This document shows, piece after piece, positions 42,326 through 52,514 of a DNA stretch of 64,000 bases (position 1 is its first letter; every line of letters begins with the position of its first letter). The stretch spans positions 42,238 through 106,237 of the forward strand of contig JAZBNV010000137.1 of NCBI GenBank assembly GCA_036350795.1, given 5' to 3'. The stretch comes from JAUVKT01 sp036350795. GTDB lineage: Bacteria > Bacteroidota > Bacteroidia > Bacteroidales > VadinHA17. The notes beneath the pieces were generated by a model. It saw nothing but the letters and a program-made list of their open reading frames with translations, made no database searches and was not told where the DNA came from. Made by a program: the position numbers and the translations under genes.

Positions 42326-45300
42326 ATGAAAGACCCTGAAAGATTATTAGAGAAACTTCAGCTTGAAATAAATTCTCTAAATATTGCTCTTAAAGAAAAG
42401 GAAAACTTTTGTATTGAATCAAGGCAAAGGTTCGAAAAAGCTCTTATGGCAAGCCAGGACTCGGTGTGCATAATTGACCTGGAAGAATACAAAATACTAA
42501 AGCTTAATAACAAGTTTGAGGAACATTTTGCATATTCACCTGAAGAGGTAATTGGTAAAACATCCTTAATGTTGAATTTCTGGGTGAAGCCCGAAAACAG
42601 AGATATAATAATCAGGGAAATTCAGCAGGCAGGTTCGGTCAGCAACTTCGAAGCCGATTTAAAACGAAAAGACGGCAATACCTGTAAGGTATCTATCTCT
42701 GCAGAGAAAATAATATACGAAGCAAAAGATTGCCTGCTGGTATATTTAAAGGAAATCACCGAACTGCGCAAAACCGAAAACCTCTACCGGCTGCTTGCAG
42801 ATAATTCCACAGATGTAATCTGGATAATGCGACTTAATGGTAGCTTTAGCTATGTAAGTCCTTCGGTCGAGAAACTTCGGGGTTATAAACCCGAAGAAGT
42901 AATAAAGCAAAGGATGGAAGAGGTGATGACCGAATCATCTGCAAAAAAGGTGAGGATACTTATGCAAACATTCCTCGAGCATGACCAAAAAAGCCTTATT
43001 GAAGAAGATTCATTTAAAACAGAAATAGAACAAACCTGCAAAGACGGGTCTACTGTATGGACAGAAGTTATTGTAACTCCCATCAGGGGTGAAGATGGGA
43101 AAGTAAAGGAAGTACTTGGTGTAAGCCGAAATATTAAAGGTAAAAAAATTGCCGAACAGAAAGCCACAGAAAGGCTGAACACTGTTGAGGGAATACTCAG
43201 ATCAGCGCCTGTAGGAATAGGAATGCTTATTGATCGCAAATTTGAAATGGTAAACGACCAGTTCTGCGAATTGCTGGGATACAGCCGCAGGGAAATTCTT
43301 GGCAGGAGCACACGCATTATATATGACAATGATGAAGAATTTGAGCGGGTTGGTAAAGAAAAATACAACGAAATAAAACTTAGCGGGAAAGGCCAGATAC
43401 AAACCAGGATGAGGAAAAAAGACGGATCGGTATTTGATGTCCTGGTCAGTTCGTCACCTGTCGACCAGTCAAACATTAAAAAAGGTGTTGTTTTCAATAT
43501 CCTCGACCTGTCTGCAACAACAGAAGCAGAATCAAGGCTGGCCCTGAATGAAAAAAAATATAATTCATATTTCAATAATATCAATGATGCAATCCTTGTG
43601 CATCAGTGGAATAATGGTAATCGGACTTTTGTTGAAGCTAATGATATTGCCTGTAAATTATATGGTTATACAAGGGATGAACTTCTAAGACTTACTCCTT
43701 CCGATATTGCAATACCAGAAGATGTGGCAAAAACCTCGCGAAAAGACAGCAGTAAAAATCCCGCGGAAATAGGTCCTGAAATCTTTGAAACAACCCATAT
43801 CAGGAAAGATGGCTCAACTTTTCCTGTTGAAATATCATCCAATATTATTGATATTGACAATACAACTTTAATACTCTCGGTTGTAAGGGATATTTCAGAA
43901 AGAAAGAAAACACGCGAAGCCCTGGAAGAAAGCGAGCAAAATTACAGGGAAATGTTTGAGAACTCCCCGGAGGCAATGGTATCAATTGATAAACTGGGTT
44001 TTGTTACAAACTGTAATAATGTTTTCTACCAGCTATCCGGAAGAAAGCCTGAAGAGATTTTAAATAAGCACTTTGCAAAACTTGGGCTTCTGAAACCTAA
44101 GAATCTTCCAAAATACCTGAAGCTGTTTACAGAACTGATTTTAAAAAGAGAAACCCATGTTGTTGAACTGGAATGGCTCGACCCGGAAGGAAAAGAGTGC
44201 ACGGCAACAGCTCATATTGCTCCGATTATTCATAACAATAAAATAACGGGCCTGCAGATGCTGATTAAAGACACTTCATCTCAAAAAGAATATGAAAGTA
44301 ACCTTATAAAGGCAAAAGAAAAAGCAGAAGAAAGCGACAGACTTAAAACATCCTTCCTGGAAACAATGTCTCATGAGCTAAGAACACCTCTTAATGCTGT
44401 TATAGGTTTCAGCAACCTTATTAATGACGAAGATAATATACAGAATATTAAGGAAATGAATAAGTATGTTTCTGACAATGGTAAAAAACTGCTTAGTATT
44501 ATTGAATCAATTTTTGATATTTCCCTGCTCGAAACCAGGTCAACAATCCTGAAAACAGAAGAGTTTGCACTTAAGGATCTTTTTGACGAACTGGAAATAA
44601 CCATAAACAGCCTTATTCAGCTTGAGAATAAGAAAGAAATTCTTACTTATTACCAGCCCGACAGGCGTAATGAGCAACTAAAAATAAAAAGTGACAGGCA
44701 GAGGCTTAAACAGCTGCTTTCAAACCTTCTCACCAATGCTGTAAGATATACTGATAAAGGTTCGATAAGATATGGCTACAGTGTAAGGAAAAACGAGATT
44801 GAATTCTTTGTTGCCGATACGGGTATTGGAATTCCTCCAGGCAGGCAGGCAGATATCTTTAATAAGTTTACCCAGGTAGATGCGTCTGCAACAAGAACAA
44901 GGGGTGGACTGGGCCTCGGTTTATCTATTGTAAGCGAAATTGCCAGGCTTCTTGGTGGCCGGGTAAGGGTTGATTCGGTAAGAAACAGCGGATCAACTTT
45001 CTACTTTAATCTCCCCCTCAAAGCGATAAACGAAAAACGTGAAGGCTTTGGGCTGGATCTCTCTGGCAGGAATATCCTTATTGTTGAAGACGTAGAATCG
45101 AACTACCTCTACCTCGAAAAACTCCTGACCGAGTCGGGGGCAACTGTGCTATGGGCACAGACGGGCCAGGATGCAATTACAATAGCTGAAAAGCTTGAAA
45201 AAATTGACCTGGTCCTTATGGATATCAGGATACCCGACATGGATGGTTATGCTATTACAAGAAAAATCAAGGAGCTCAGGCCCGAGGTCCCGGTAATAGC

Positions 45301-45451
45301 ACAAACTGCCTATGCTATGTCGGGAGATAAGGAAGAAGCCCTTGACGCAGGATGTGTAGCCCATATTTCAAAACCTATCAGGGTAAACGACCTGATTGAT
45401 GCAATAAGCAAGCACCTTCAGCTCTCCAAATCTCACCATTTTACAATTTAG
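42326..45451 (+). CDS. Hybrid sensor histidine kinase with five PAS domains
   Basis: 1041 residues, soluble. Five PAS repeats follow one another (about 31-145, 150-275, 280-400, 405-535 and 540-655). The HisKA domain has His683 in MSHELRTPLNAVIGF, the HATPase domain has a DTGIGIPPGRQADIFNKF-type box and a GGLGLGLSIV lid, and a C-terminal receiver has LIVEDVESNYLYL and phosphoacceptor Asp966 in LMDIRIPDMDG. No membrane segments, so it senses cytoplasmic signals. No DNA-binding partner is adjacent. Confidence 0.95.
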   Translation: MKDPERLLEKLQLEINSLNIALKEKENFCIESRQRFEKALMASQDSVCIIDLEEYKILKLNNKFEEHFAYSPEEVIGKTSLMLNFWVKPENRDIIIREIQQAGSVSNFEADLKRKDGNTCKVSISAEKIIYEAKDCLLVYLKEITELRKTENLYRLLADNSTDVIWIMRLNGSFSYVSPSVEKLRGYKPEEVIKQRMEEVMTESSAKKVRILMQTFLEHDQKSLIEEDSFKTEIEQTCKDGSTVWTEVIVTPIRGEDGKVKEVLGVSRNIKGKKIAEQKATERLNTVEGILRSAPVGIGMLIDRKFEMVNDQFCELLGYSRREILGRSTRIIYDNDEEFERVGKEKYNEIKLSGKGQIQTRMRKKDGSVFDVLVSSSPVDQSNIKKGVVFNILDLSATTEAESRLALNEKKYNSYFNNINDAILVHQWNNGNRTFVEANDIACKLYGYTRDELLRLTPSDIAIPEDVAKTSRKDSSKNPAEIGPEIFETTHIRKDGSTFPVEISSNIIDIDNTTLILSVVRDISERKKTREALEESEQNYREMFENSPEAMVSIDKLGFVTNCNNVFYQLSGRKPEEILNKHFAKLGLLKPKNLPKYLKLFTELILKRETHVVELEWLDPEGKECTATAHIAPIIHNNKITGLQMLIKDTSSQKEYESNLIKAKEKAEESDRLKTSFLETMSHELRTPLNAVIGFSNLINDEDNIQNIKEMNKYVSDNGKKLLSIIESIFDISLLETRSTILKTEEFALKDLFDELEITINSLIQLENKKEILTYYQPDRRNEQLKIKSDRQRLKQLLSNLLTNAVRYTDKGSIRYGYSVRKNEIEFFVADTGIGIPPGRQADIFNKFTQVDASATRTRGGLGLGLSIVSEIARLLGGRVRVDSVRNSGSTFYFNLPLKAINEKREGFGLDLSGRNILIVEDVESNYLYLEKLLTESGATVLWAQTGQDAITIAEKLEKIDLVLMDIRIPDMDGYAITRKIKELRPEVPVIAQTAYAMSGDKEEALDAGCVAHISKPIRVNDLIDAISKHLQLSKSHHFTI

Positions 45452-45547
45452 AGTACCCCTCTTTACTGACAGACTGGCATTTTATTGCCCTGTTTTCAAA
45501 ATGGCATCAATTTTGAATTTATCAGGGAAATTATAAAGGACAGTAAA

Positions 45548-46228
45548 ATGACAATCTGGATAATATTTATAGCATTTATGATTCTGAGCTGGCTGGTAAG
45601 CCACCAGATGAAGGTACGTTTCAGGAAATACTCAAAAATTCCTGTAGGGAATGGAATGTCCGGGAAGGAGATCGTTGAAAAAATGCTCAGGGACAATAAT
45701 ATAAGTGGTGTGAAAATCGGAAGTGTAAAGGGCCAGCTAAGCGATCATTACAACCCGGTAAATAAAACAATTAACCTGAGTCATGAAGTTTACCACGGCA
45801 CCAGTATAGCATCAGCTGCAGTTGCGGCACATGAATGCGGGCATGCAATTCAACATGCCAGGGCATACAGCTGGCTGGGTTTAAGGTCAAAGCTTGTTCC
45901 GGCAGCAAGCTTTGCATCAAGATATGTACAATGGATCCTTCTGCTGGGAATTATACTTGTGCAGTCGAGGCCGGAAATATTACTGGCCGGTATAGCCCTG
46001 TTCGCAATTACAACCTTTTTTACAATAATTACCCTTCCGGTTGAGGTAAATGCCAGCAAAAGAGCACTGGCATGGCTATCGGGAGCAGGCATAACAAGCA
46101 TCGCTACGCACGAAAAAGCTGAAGATGCACTGAGATGGGCAGCCTATACCTATTTTGTTGCAGCTTTAGGCTCGCTTGCTGCACTGCTCTATTATGTTAT
46201 GATTTTCCTGGGGGTAAGTCGCGACTGA
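45548..46228 (+). CDS. YugP-like zinc metallopeptidase
   Basis: 226 residues from ATG 45548, which has AAGGA about nine bases upstream; a frame from 45485 would add 21 non-conserved residues. One N-terminal membrane helix, then VGSVKGQLSDHYNP-type residues, the zinc motif HECGH at 95-99 followed by AIQHARAYSWLGLRSKLVP, two or three further helices and EVNASKRALAWL. This matches the neutral zinc metallopeptidase family of B. subtilis YugP. The substrate is unknown. Confidence 0.9.
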   Translation: MTIWIIFIAFMILSWLVSHQMKVRFRKYSKIPVGNGMSGKEIVEKMLRDNNISGVKIGSVKGQLSDHYNPVNKTINLSHEVYHGTSIASAAVAAHECGHAIQHARAYSWLGLRSKLVPAASFASRYVQWILLLGIILVQSRPEILLAGIALFAITTFFTIITLPVEVNASKRALAWLSGAGITSIATHEKAEDALRWAAYTYFVAALGSLAALLYYVMIFLGVSRD

Positions 46229-46230
46229 TA

Positions 46231-46971
46231 TTATCTTCCACTCACGGTAAGAAGATCAGTCGTTTTTACCAGGACCCGGATAGTTATCCATATACAGGCA
46301 GCTGCTATTAGCGACCATAGCCAGAGCGGACTGAGACTGACAGACTCATCTGTAAAATAATGCCTTGCTAAATCCACGAATGCAAAGATTATTATCATGT
46401 TTGTCAGGCCATGGTATTCTCTTTTCAGAACATTTCTGAAAGAAAACTCCAGGTCTGATTTCCTATAGTTTTTAAATGAAGGCAGAAATGCATTGGTCTT
46501 TGCTGACCATAAATCGTACTGCTCCACAAACTTATTTCTTAAGAATTGTTCTTCGGCAAACATAATCCTCTCGTAATAAATCCAGTATACCAGGGAGAAG
46601 ATAATAAAAAACCAGGCTGAATTAAGCATGAAGACAGGTGCAATCCACATAAAATAATTACCTAAATAAAGAGGATGACGAACTACTGAATATATGCCAC
46701 TGGTGTTTAGTTCGGCTGCCTTTTGCCTGTTTATATTCCTTCCTGAAGTTCCACGGGGTGTTCTTCCAATTGTTACAGCCCTTATCAACAGGCCCAGCAA
46801 ACCCACTCCCAGGTAAATAAATTCCTTTCCGGGCTGATAATGTAAGATATCCGGGCCTGCCAGCCACAGGTGCATCAGGGCAGGCAGTAAAAAGAGTACG
46901 GGTAACCATCCCCTTCTTCTAAAAAGCCAGTTTCCGCTTTGTTCAAACTCATGTACAAGCGCCATATTCAA
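46231..46971 (-). CDS. ICMT-like membrane methyltransferase
   Basis: 246 residues with about five helices. GRTPRGTSGRNINRQKAAELNTSGIYSVVRHPLYLGNYFMW (read as overlapping segments near residues 68-108) and an acidic EEQFLRNKFVEQY box form the SAM and substrate sites of the isoprenylcysteine carboxyl methyltransferase family. Bacterial relatives include Leptospira LmtA, which methylates the lipid A 1-phosphate; the GTSGRN motif is compatible with that group, but the substrate is not certain. Confidence 0.8.
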   Translation of the reverse strand: MNMALVHEFEQSGNWLFRRRGWLPVLFLLPALMHLWLAGPDILHYQPGKEFIYLGVGLLGLLIRAVTIGRTPRGTSGRNINRQKAAELNTSGIYSVVRHPLYLGNYFMWIAPVFMLNSAWFFIIFSLVYWIYYERIMFAEEQFLRNKFVEQYDLWSAKTNAFLPSFKNYRKSDLEFSFRNVLKREYHGLTNMIIIFAFVDLARHYFTDESVSLSPLWLWSLIAAACIWITIRVLVKTTDLLTVSGR

Positions 46972-47003
46972 AAAATATATTCCGCGCTAAAAGTAGAAAA
47001 AAA

Positions 47004-48161
47004 TCAGAAACTATACTTATACCTCAAAAAGACCAGGTTAATTCTCATTTCCTCGTTCAGAAGATCGGCCTTGAAATGCTGCCATAAAAACGACAGGTCC
47101 ATATTCTCAGCCAGGGAAGCATCAATTGAAGGTCCCGCAAAATATCCATCCAGACCAGGATAATATATAAACGACCCACCGGCATTAAACAAAGGTGTAA
47201 CAGGAGTGCTTATGGAAACAAAAAGAGAAAGCTCTGAAAATGCAAGGTCCCTGGCAGAAAGATTCCCCGAATAGAAAGAATCAAAATCGTTAAACTCTTT
47301 CGGATTGTTACAGTACATAGCCTGCAATTGTATACTGCCGTTACCCGAAAATGATCTGTCGAGGCCTATGGTAAACAGGCCGGTGCCACTGGTGTCGCTG
47401 AAATTTTCGTCTGGCTGAAACCAGCTTAATTCACCTCTGAACGAAGTACTCCCAAGCGCTCCTGACCATCCTGTACCCAATACCCAGTCAGAGCCCGACA
47501 CATAGCCGGCAAGAAATTGCAGGTCATAGCCCAGGGCATTTAAGCGGTACAATCCTGCAGCTGTAATCTTTTCATCATTGTCTATTTTAGCAACAAGCTC
47601 GATGGTTGACGAGTATGAAGGATATATCTGCAACCTCAGGGCATCACTGCCGGGTCGTTCAACATAGTCAAAATCAAAATATGAATAAGCATTAAAAACA
47701 TCGTTGGGGTTCCATACAAAGGTTTGTCCCCAGTTTATTCGTTGCCTCCCTATTCTTAACTGGAATTTATTCCCCGTAAAATCCAGCCACAGGCGGTCTA
47801 TTGCAGTATTAAAGATAAGAGAGTTTCTCTCAATATTATTCCAGCTTAAATCCATCCAGCCCCGGTCGCTATCCACCATCGAGGCATAATCAGGATAGGT
47901 ATTAAGCATATCGCCTGTAAAAATCCTGTTTCTTAGTTCCAGACCCAGCGTAATTTTTGGTCCGGCGTATACCCTGAAATTAAGCCTGTTATGAATAAGA
48001 TTATCGCTAATCCATTCATCATCCATATCTTCAAACATCAGGCTTTGCAGGGAGCTTAAATAGCCGCCGGCACTGAATACCTGCCCTTTATCCTGGGCTT
48101 TAAGCGATAGATTAATTGCTATAGTTAAGATAATTATTAAAAGAAGCTCCGATTTATGCAT
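47004..48161 (-). CDS. Putative outer-membrane beta-barrel protein of the ABC operon
   Basis: 385 residues from ATG 48161 (MHKSELLLI), directly after the ATPase stop; a start at 48200 would add 13 residues and overlap. A signal peptide ends near LSLKAQ. The rest is beta-rich, with RIGRQRINWGQTFVWNPNDVF and ERPGSDALRLQIYPS near residues 130-190, and ends in an aromatic strand (LRYKYSF), typical of barrels. Location downstream of an inner-membrane ABC transporter and LolA-like gene suggests it completes a path to the outer membrane (inference). Confidence 0.75.
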   Translation of the reverse strand: MHKSELLLIIILTIAINLSLKAQDKGQVFSAGGYLSSLQSLMFEDMDDEWISDNLIHNRLNFRVYAGPKITLGLELRNRIFTGDMLNTYPDYASMVDSDRGWMDLSWNNIERNSLIFNTAIDRLWLDFTGNKFQLRIGRQRINWGQTFVWNPNDVFNAYSYFDFDYVERPGSDALRLQIYPSYSSTIELVAKIDNDEKITAAGLYRLNALGYDLQFLAGYVSGSDWVLGTGWSGALGSTSFRGELSWFQPDENFSDTSGTGLFTIGLDRSFSGNGSIQLQAMYCNNPKEFNDFDSFYSGNLSARDLAFSELSLFVSISTPVTPLFNAGGSFIYYPGLDGYFAGPSIDASLAENMDLSFLWQHFKADLLNEEMRINLVFLRYKYSF

Positions 48162-48162
48162 C

Positions 48163-48846
48163 TCAATGAGTTTTATCCGACACAACCCTGCCATCTTCAA
48201 GTGTAATAACCCTCCTGGCCTTTTTCATAACCCTGGCATCGTGAGTAGAAAAAATAAATGTAATATTCTCTTCCCTGTTCAGCTTTTCCATTATATCGAG
48301 TAAAGTTGAAGTAGATTTTGAATCAAGGTTAGCTGTAGGTTCATCGGCGAGTATAAATTTTGGCTTTGAGGCCAGGGCCCTGGCTACGGCAACTCTTTGT
48401 TGCTGACCTCCCGACAGTTTCGATGGTCTGCTATCTGCCCTGTCGCCAAGGCCTACAGCCTCCAGTAATTCCATTGTCCTCTTTTCACGGTCGGCCCTGG
48501 GCCATTTCTGCAGGTTCATTATAAACTCGACATTTTCCCTGGCTGTCAGAACAGGTATAAGATTGTATGACTGGAAGACAAAACCAATATTCCTCATCCT
48601 GAAATCAATTAGCTCTGACGACTTAAACTTTGAAAGGTCTTTCCCGTCAACAAGAATTAATCCTTCGGAGGGATTATCAAGTCCTCCAATCATATTCAGC
48701 AATGTTGTTTTGCCAGATCCGGAAGGACCAACAATAGCTGCAAATTCTCCTTCTTCAAAATCAATATTTACTGTATTAACAGCATGAACCTTTACTTCCG
48801 ACTCATTATATATCTTATGAACGTTTTTTAACTCAAGTACTTTCAT
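48163..48846 (-). CDS. LolD/MacB-type ABC transporter ATP-binding protein
   Basis: 227 residues. Walker A GPSGSGKTT, signature LSGGQQQRVAVARAL, Walker B FILADEPTANLD and the switch His in FSTHD are all intact. LKSSELIDFRMRNIGFVFQSYNL is typical of the LolD/MacB/FtsE group that works with FtsX-type permeases. It follows the second permease gene after 29 bases. Confidence 0.95.
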   Translation of the reverse strand: MKVLELKNVHKIYNESEVKVHAVNTVNIDFEEGEFAAIVGPSGSGKTTLLNMIGGLDNPSEGLILVDGKDLSKFKSSELIDFRMRNIGFVFQSYNLIPVLTARENVEFIMNLQKWPRADREKRTMELLEAVGLGDRADSRPSKLSGGQQQRVAVARALASKPKFILADEPTANLDSKSTSTLLDIMEKLNREENITFIFSTHDARVMKKARRVITLEDGRVVSDKTH

Positions 48847-48875
48847 CTTTTTATACTTTATAATTATTTGATAGA

Positions 48876-50303
48876 TTATTCTGTTCTTAGTGCTTCTGCA
48901 GGATCAAGCCTGAGGGCCTTTAAGGCCGGATAAACAGAGGCAAGCACCCCTGTCAGTATAATTAATATCGTAACCATTACCAGCATGTCTGCCCCAATTG
49001 AAGGATAGATATTTACAGAAAAGCCCATACCCTCAAATCCTTCCTCCATTCCGGCAACGGTTAGGCCGCTGGAGCCTGTTATTGCTATCAGTATTATACT
49101 TATTATCATTCCCGCAACACCCCCGGTAAGAGAAAGAAACACCGACTCTGTCATAATCATCCTGAATACTTTCCTTTTGTTCATTCCTATAGCAGTAAGC
49201 ATACCAAGTTCTTTTGTTCTTTCAAGCACTACCATCAGCATTGTATTCACTATGCCAAAAGCAAGAGCTGCCAGCACAATTGCCATAAAGAAACCATACA
49301 TTGCCATTGTCATCTCAGACATCATTGCAAGGTCGGGCTGAAGTTTTTGCCAGCTAAGCACTTCTGCCCCCGGAAACATAGCACTGATTTTTTGTGCAAG
49401 CTCCCTGCTGTCGTCCATATCAGATATCCTGACAATTTGCTGATGGGCTATATCATCAGCTAAGCCACTTAGCTTTCTTAGCTCATCTGCCATTACAAAT
49501 ACCTGCATTTTTTCATACATACTGTTTGGAATATCATAAAGGCCAACAATCCTGAACCTGCCACCCGTCTGGTAATTATCCTTATCAATAAAGCTTAGCG
49601 TGAGTCTGGCTCTGGCACTGAAGGACTGAGCTTCCTCCCTTATAGTATTTCCGTACCTGGCAAAATCCTGTTCTCCAAGTGCTTTTTTGAGCTGTTTTTT
49701 GAAAATCTTTTCATTCCTGAACCTGGTGTTTTTAAACTCTTCTATTTTACCGCATATCTCTTCCGGGATATCATCCCCGGCAAGTTTTTCAAGTACTTCG
49801 TCCGAAATAATAAAGCGAATAATATTAAGAGACTTTGCCAGGTCTACTCCTATAAAAGCATATCCCTCAGTTTTATCATCGCTAAAATATTCGCCTGAAC
49901 CAGGGTATATTTCATTATATAACTTAAATACCCTCATCTCCTGCTCAGGTTCTATCCCGTTAATCTGTACTCCCTGGCTTTGCGAGGCACTGTTTGCCAT
50001 TCCGTTAATTACCAGTCTTGAACAAAGAGCCTCAACCCCTTCTATCGCGGATATTTTCTCTGCAGTAGCTTTTGCATCAGGGATATAGTATTCCAAATCA
50101 TTATTGGCCCTGAAATCAGGATGTGTAATCTGAATATGCGAAACTTCATTGTCAAGAGCCTGGTCGACCCGCTGCCCCATCATTCCCTCCATTACACCAA
50201 TAGCAAATACACCTGAGAATATTCCTATAGTTACCGAAGCAATTACCACAATGCTTCGCACCCTGTTTCGCCAGATATTCTTCCATGCTGTTTTTGTAAT
50301 CAT
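48876..50303 (-). CDS. FtsX-like ABC permease (LolC/E type), second of pair
   Basis: 475 residues. TM1 at about 17-40, a large periplasmic domain (about 41-335), then three C-terminal helices around FGIVNTMLMVVLERTKELGMLTAIGMNKRKVF, the hallmark of FtsX permeases, and a final helix ending in YPALKALRLDPAEALRTE. Together with the preceding permease it would form a heterodimer like LolC/LolE. It starts 10 bases after the first permease. Confidence 0.92.
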   Translation of the reverse strand: MITKTAWKNIWRNRVRSIVVIASVTIGIFSGVFAIGVMEGMMGQRVDQALDNEVSHIQITHPDFRANNDLEYYIPDAKATAEKISAIEGVEALCSRLVINGMANSASQSQGVQINGIEPEQEMRVFKLYNEIYPGSGEYFSDDKTEGYAFIGVDLAKSLNIIRFIISDEVLEKLAGDDIPEEICGKIEEFKNTRFRNEKIFKKQLKKALGEQDFARYGNTIREEAQSFSARARLTLSFIDKDNYQTGGRFRIVGLYDIPNSMYEKMQVFVMADELRKLSGLADDIAHQQIVRISDMDDSRELAQKISAMFPGAEVLSWQKLQPDLAMMSEMTMAMYGFFMAIVLAALAFGIVNTMLMVVLERTKELGMLTAIGMNKRKVFRMIMTESVFLSLTGGVAGMIISIILIAITGSSGLTVAGMEEGFEGMGFSVNIYPSIGADMLVMVTILIILTGVLASVYPALKALRLDPAEALRTE

Positions 50304-50313
50304 TATAGTAATT

Positions 50314-51726
50314 TTAAGATCTTATTGCATTAATTTCCTTCAACTTCAGTATCTTTCTTACAGGATATATCACCGATACCATGACAATTATTCCCACTAT
50401 CAGGGATTGCCACAGGTAATAAGTATCAATCCATTTTGATTTGAACAATGCTTCAAAACCATAGTCTTCCATCATCTTTGCAATTTCACCGGAAAAGGCC
50501 ACAGGATGATAATAGAGGTAGATTATTATCGGAGTAGCAGCGAGCACACCCATCAGTATGCCTATTATACCCATGTAAAGCATTTCATAAATCATCACTG
50601 CTGCAAGTTTTGATTTTTGCATCCCGATAGCTACAACAACTCCAAATTCTCTTCTTCTTTCAGCAGTCATCATAAGAACAGTACCAAACACACCAAAGGC
50701 AATTACCAGGTAGAGTATTACTATCATTATCATCCCGCCTGCATTATCAGCCTCCATTTGCTGCACTACTGCCTGGTTTAGCTCTCTCCAGCCAAGAATC
50801 CTGTATGATTCATCCAGAGATGTTTCAAGCCTGGCAATCGTGCGATCAATATCCCTGTCATCAGTATTTTTTACCTCAAGTGCAATGGAGGTAAGCATGC
50901 CCCCGGCAGCATAAAGATCCTGACATATATCAAGAGGCAGATAAACAAGCCTGGCTTCGAGTTCAGGAGCTGGCAGACTCACAATACCTTCAATAACATA
51001 TTTACCTGCTGCTGTTGAACCATGGTAACCCTGGCCCAGCAGAACAATAGTATCGCCCCTGGATAAGCCAAGGTATTTTGCCAGTGCTCCTCCTACAAGA
51101 GCCCCGGGTTTCCCGGTTTTCAGATAGCTGCTTTGCACACTGGCCAGCCTGGTAATATGAGGAAGTATTTCTTCGGCCTCCTTATCGTTCAGACCCAGGT
51201 CGAGTTCAATCCTGGATTCCGAAGAATAAGCCTTAGCCCTGAAGAGCCTGATGTTTTTCATAATGTTCTCAGGTAAATTCTCATTTTCCAGTTCCCCAAG
51301 AACCTTATCACTCAATATATACTTCACCAGCTTAGCCTCAACATTCGATAGAGCAGATTCCCTCTCCGGGTCTATTCCCATAACAAGCACACCCCTTGTA
51401 CTGGAACCGCTGCTGGCAAGCGCAAATGATTCAAAACGTGGAATAATGCCCTTCACATTTTCATCCTCAAGTAATAATCTTTCAAGTTCCGGGCTTCCGG
51501 CGAAAGAATTATCAACTACCTGGTCTTCAAAAAAATCTTCGCTCTGGATCTGTATGTAACCTGAATAGGATTCAATAATATTGCCGAACAAATGCCCGTA
51601 GGTACCAAGTTGTACCGATCGCATTAAGAGGGCAAAAAATACGGCCAGGAATATTGAACCGGCTGTTATCATTGTCCTCCGGCGATTTCTCCACAGGTTT
51701 CGCCATGCCAGTTTATAATTTTTCAT
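50314..51726 (-). CDS. FtsX-like ABC permease (LolC/E type), first of pair
   Basis: 470 residues. LAWRNLWRNRRRTMIT precedes TM1, followed by a periplasmic domain (about 40-325) and three C-terminal helices with FGVFGTVLMMTAERRREFGVVVAIGMQKSKL. It is clearly homologous to its neighbour but diverged in the periplasmic domain. It starts 16 bases after the LolA-like gene. Confidence 0.92.
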   Translation of the reverse strand: MKNYKLAWRNLWRNRRRTMITAGSIFLAVFFALLMRSVQLGTYGHLFGNIIESYSGYIQIQSEDFFEDQVVDNSFAGSPELERLLLEDENVKGIIPRFESFALASSGSSTRGVLVMGIDPERESALSNVEAKLVKYILSDKVLGELENENLPENIMKNIRLFRAKAYSSESRIELDLGLNDKEAEEILPHITRLASVQSSYLKTGKPGALVGGALAKYLGLSRGDTIVLLGQGYHGSTAAGKYVIEGIVSLPAPELEARLVYLPLDICQDLYAAGGMLTSIALEVKNTDDRDIDRTIARLETSLDESYRILGWRELNQAVVQQMEADNAGGMIMIVILYLVIAFGVFGTVLMMTAERRREFGVVVAIGMQKSKLAAVMIYEMLYMGIIGILMGVLAATPIIIYLYYHPVAFSGEIAKMMEDYGFEALFKSKWIDTYYLWQSLIVGIIVMVSVIYPVRKILKLKEINAIRS

Positions 51727-51742
51727 CTTAACTTTCTTTTTG

Positions 51743-52504
51743 TTACCTGACTCTCCTCATGTTTTGTTGAGAAAAGAAACTATCACTTATTTCCCTGTTA
51801 AACTCAATCTCCTCGAATACAACTATTGTTTTTTGCCCTTCCTCCTCTGCCGGAATAAGCTCAATCCTGGTCGGAATCAGCCTCCCGTCCATAATCTTAA
51901 TATCTCCTGCAATTTCAGTTCTGATTAAGTATCCATCCTCGTCGTATAGCTCAGACTTTAAGAAAAGGTAATCTCTGGTATCTATCCACCTGATCTGGTG
52001 ACCCCAGATTACGGCAGCATCTTCCTTTGCCGTAAGCTTAATCTTATAGCACAGCCTGCCATCTGTTTCTTCCTGTCCCAGTATTTCATGAGTATAATCG
52101 TTTACTACCGAAGATTCCTTAAGTATATCATCATTTGTATAATCAGATCCCATCCAGCCCTGCGACATCATCGAAGGAGGCAATTTGGTCAGCCTGCTGA
52201 TTGAGGGTGTCCAGGTCCACATTTCCGTTCCTCTTTTCAGAAAGGTCTGTCCCTTGTCCCTGGCAGGTGCAGTAATCAGGGTTAATGCATTCTCAGTACC
52301 TTTTGTCCAGTTCTTAAAAGTAATGGTCCGCTCCCATGTTGGCCGTACAATAGTCATTGACATAATTCCGACACTTGATTCTTCTCCGTTGAATTTCTCA
52401 TTGGCCTTACGTACTATCTCAGTTGCATCCTGTCCGCTGACAGGCAGGGAGCAGGGAGCAAGGAAAAGGAAGTAAAACAATGTTGCAGATAATTTTCGTT
52501 TCAT
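51743..52504 (-). CDS. LolA-like outer-membrane lipoprotein-sorting protein
   Basis: 253 residues from ATG 52504 (MKRKLSATLFYF), giving a signal peptide that ends at SLPVSGQ; a frame from 52597 overlaps tetR and lacks a signal. The mature protein has GIMSMTIVRPTWERTITFKNWTKG, TFLKRGTEMWTWTPSISRLTKLPP and GDIKIMDGRLIPTRIEL, matching the LolA-like family (PF17131). These are half-barrel periplasmic carriers for lipid moieties. It is the first transporter gene after tetR, 10 bases downstream. Confidence 0.88.
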   Translation of the reverse strand: MKRKLSATLFYFLFLAPCSLPVSGQDATEIVRKANEKFNGEESSVGIMSMTIVRPTWERTITFKNWTKGTENALTLITAPARDKGQTFLKRGTEMWTWTPSISRLTKLPPSMMSQGWMGSDYTNDDILKESSVVNDYTHEILGQEETDGRLCYKIKLTAKEDAAVIWGHQIRWIDTRDYLFLKSELYDEDGYLIRTEIAGDIKIMDGRLIPTRIELIPAEEEGQKTIVVFEEIEFNREISDSFFSQQNMRRVR

Positions 52505-52514
52505 AAGCAGTATT

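Noticed and set aside
42883..43584. 233-codon minus-strand frame inside the hybrid kinase
   Set aside because: It lies wholly within the PAS region of a convincing kinase and has Ser/Leu-rich shadow composition with no recognisable motif.
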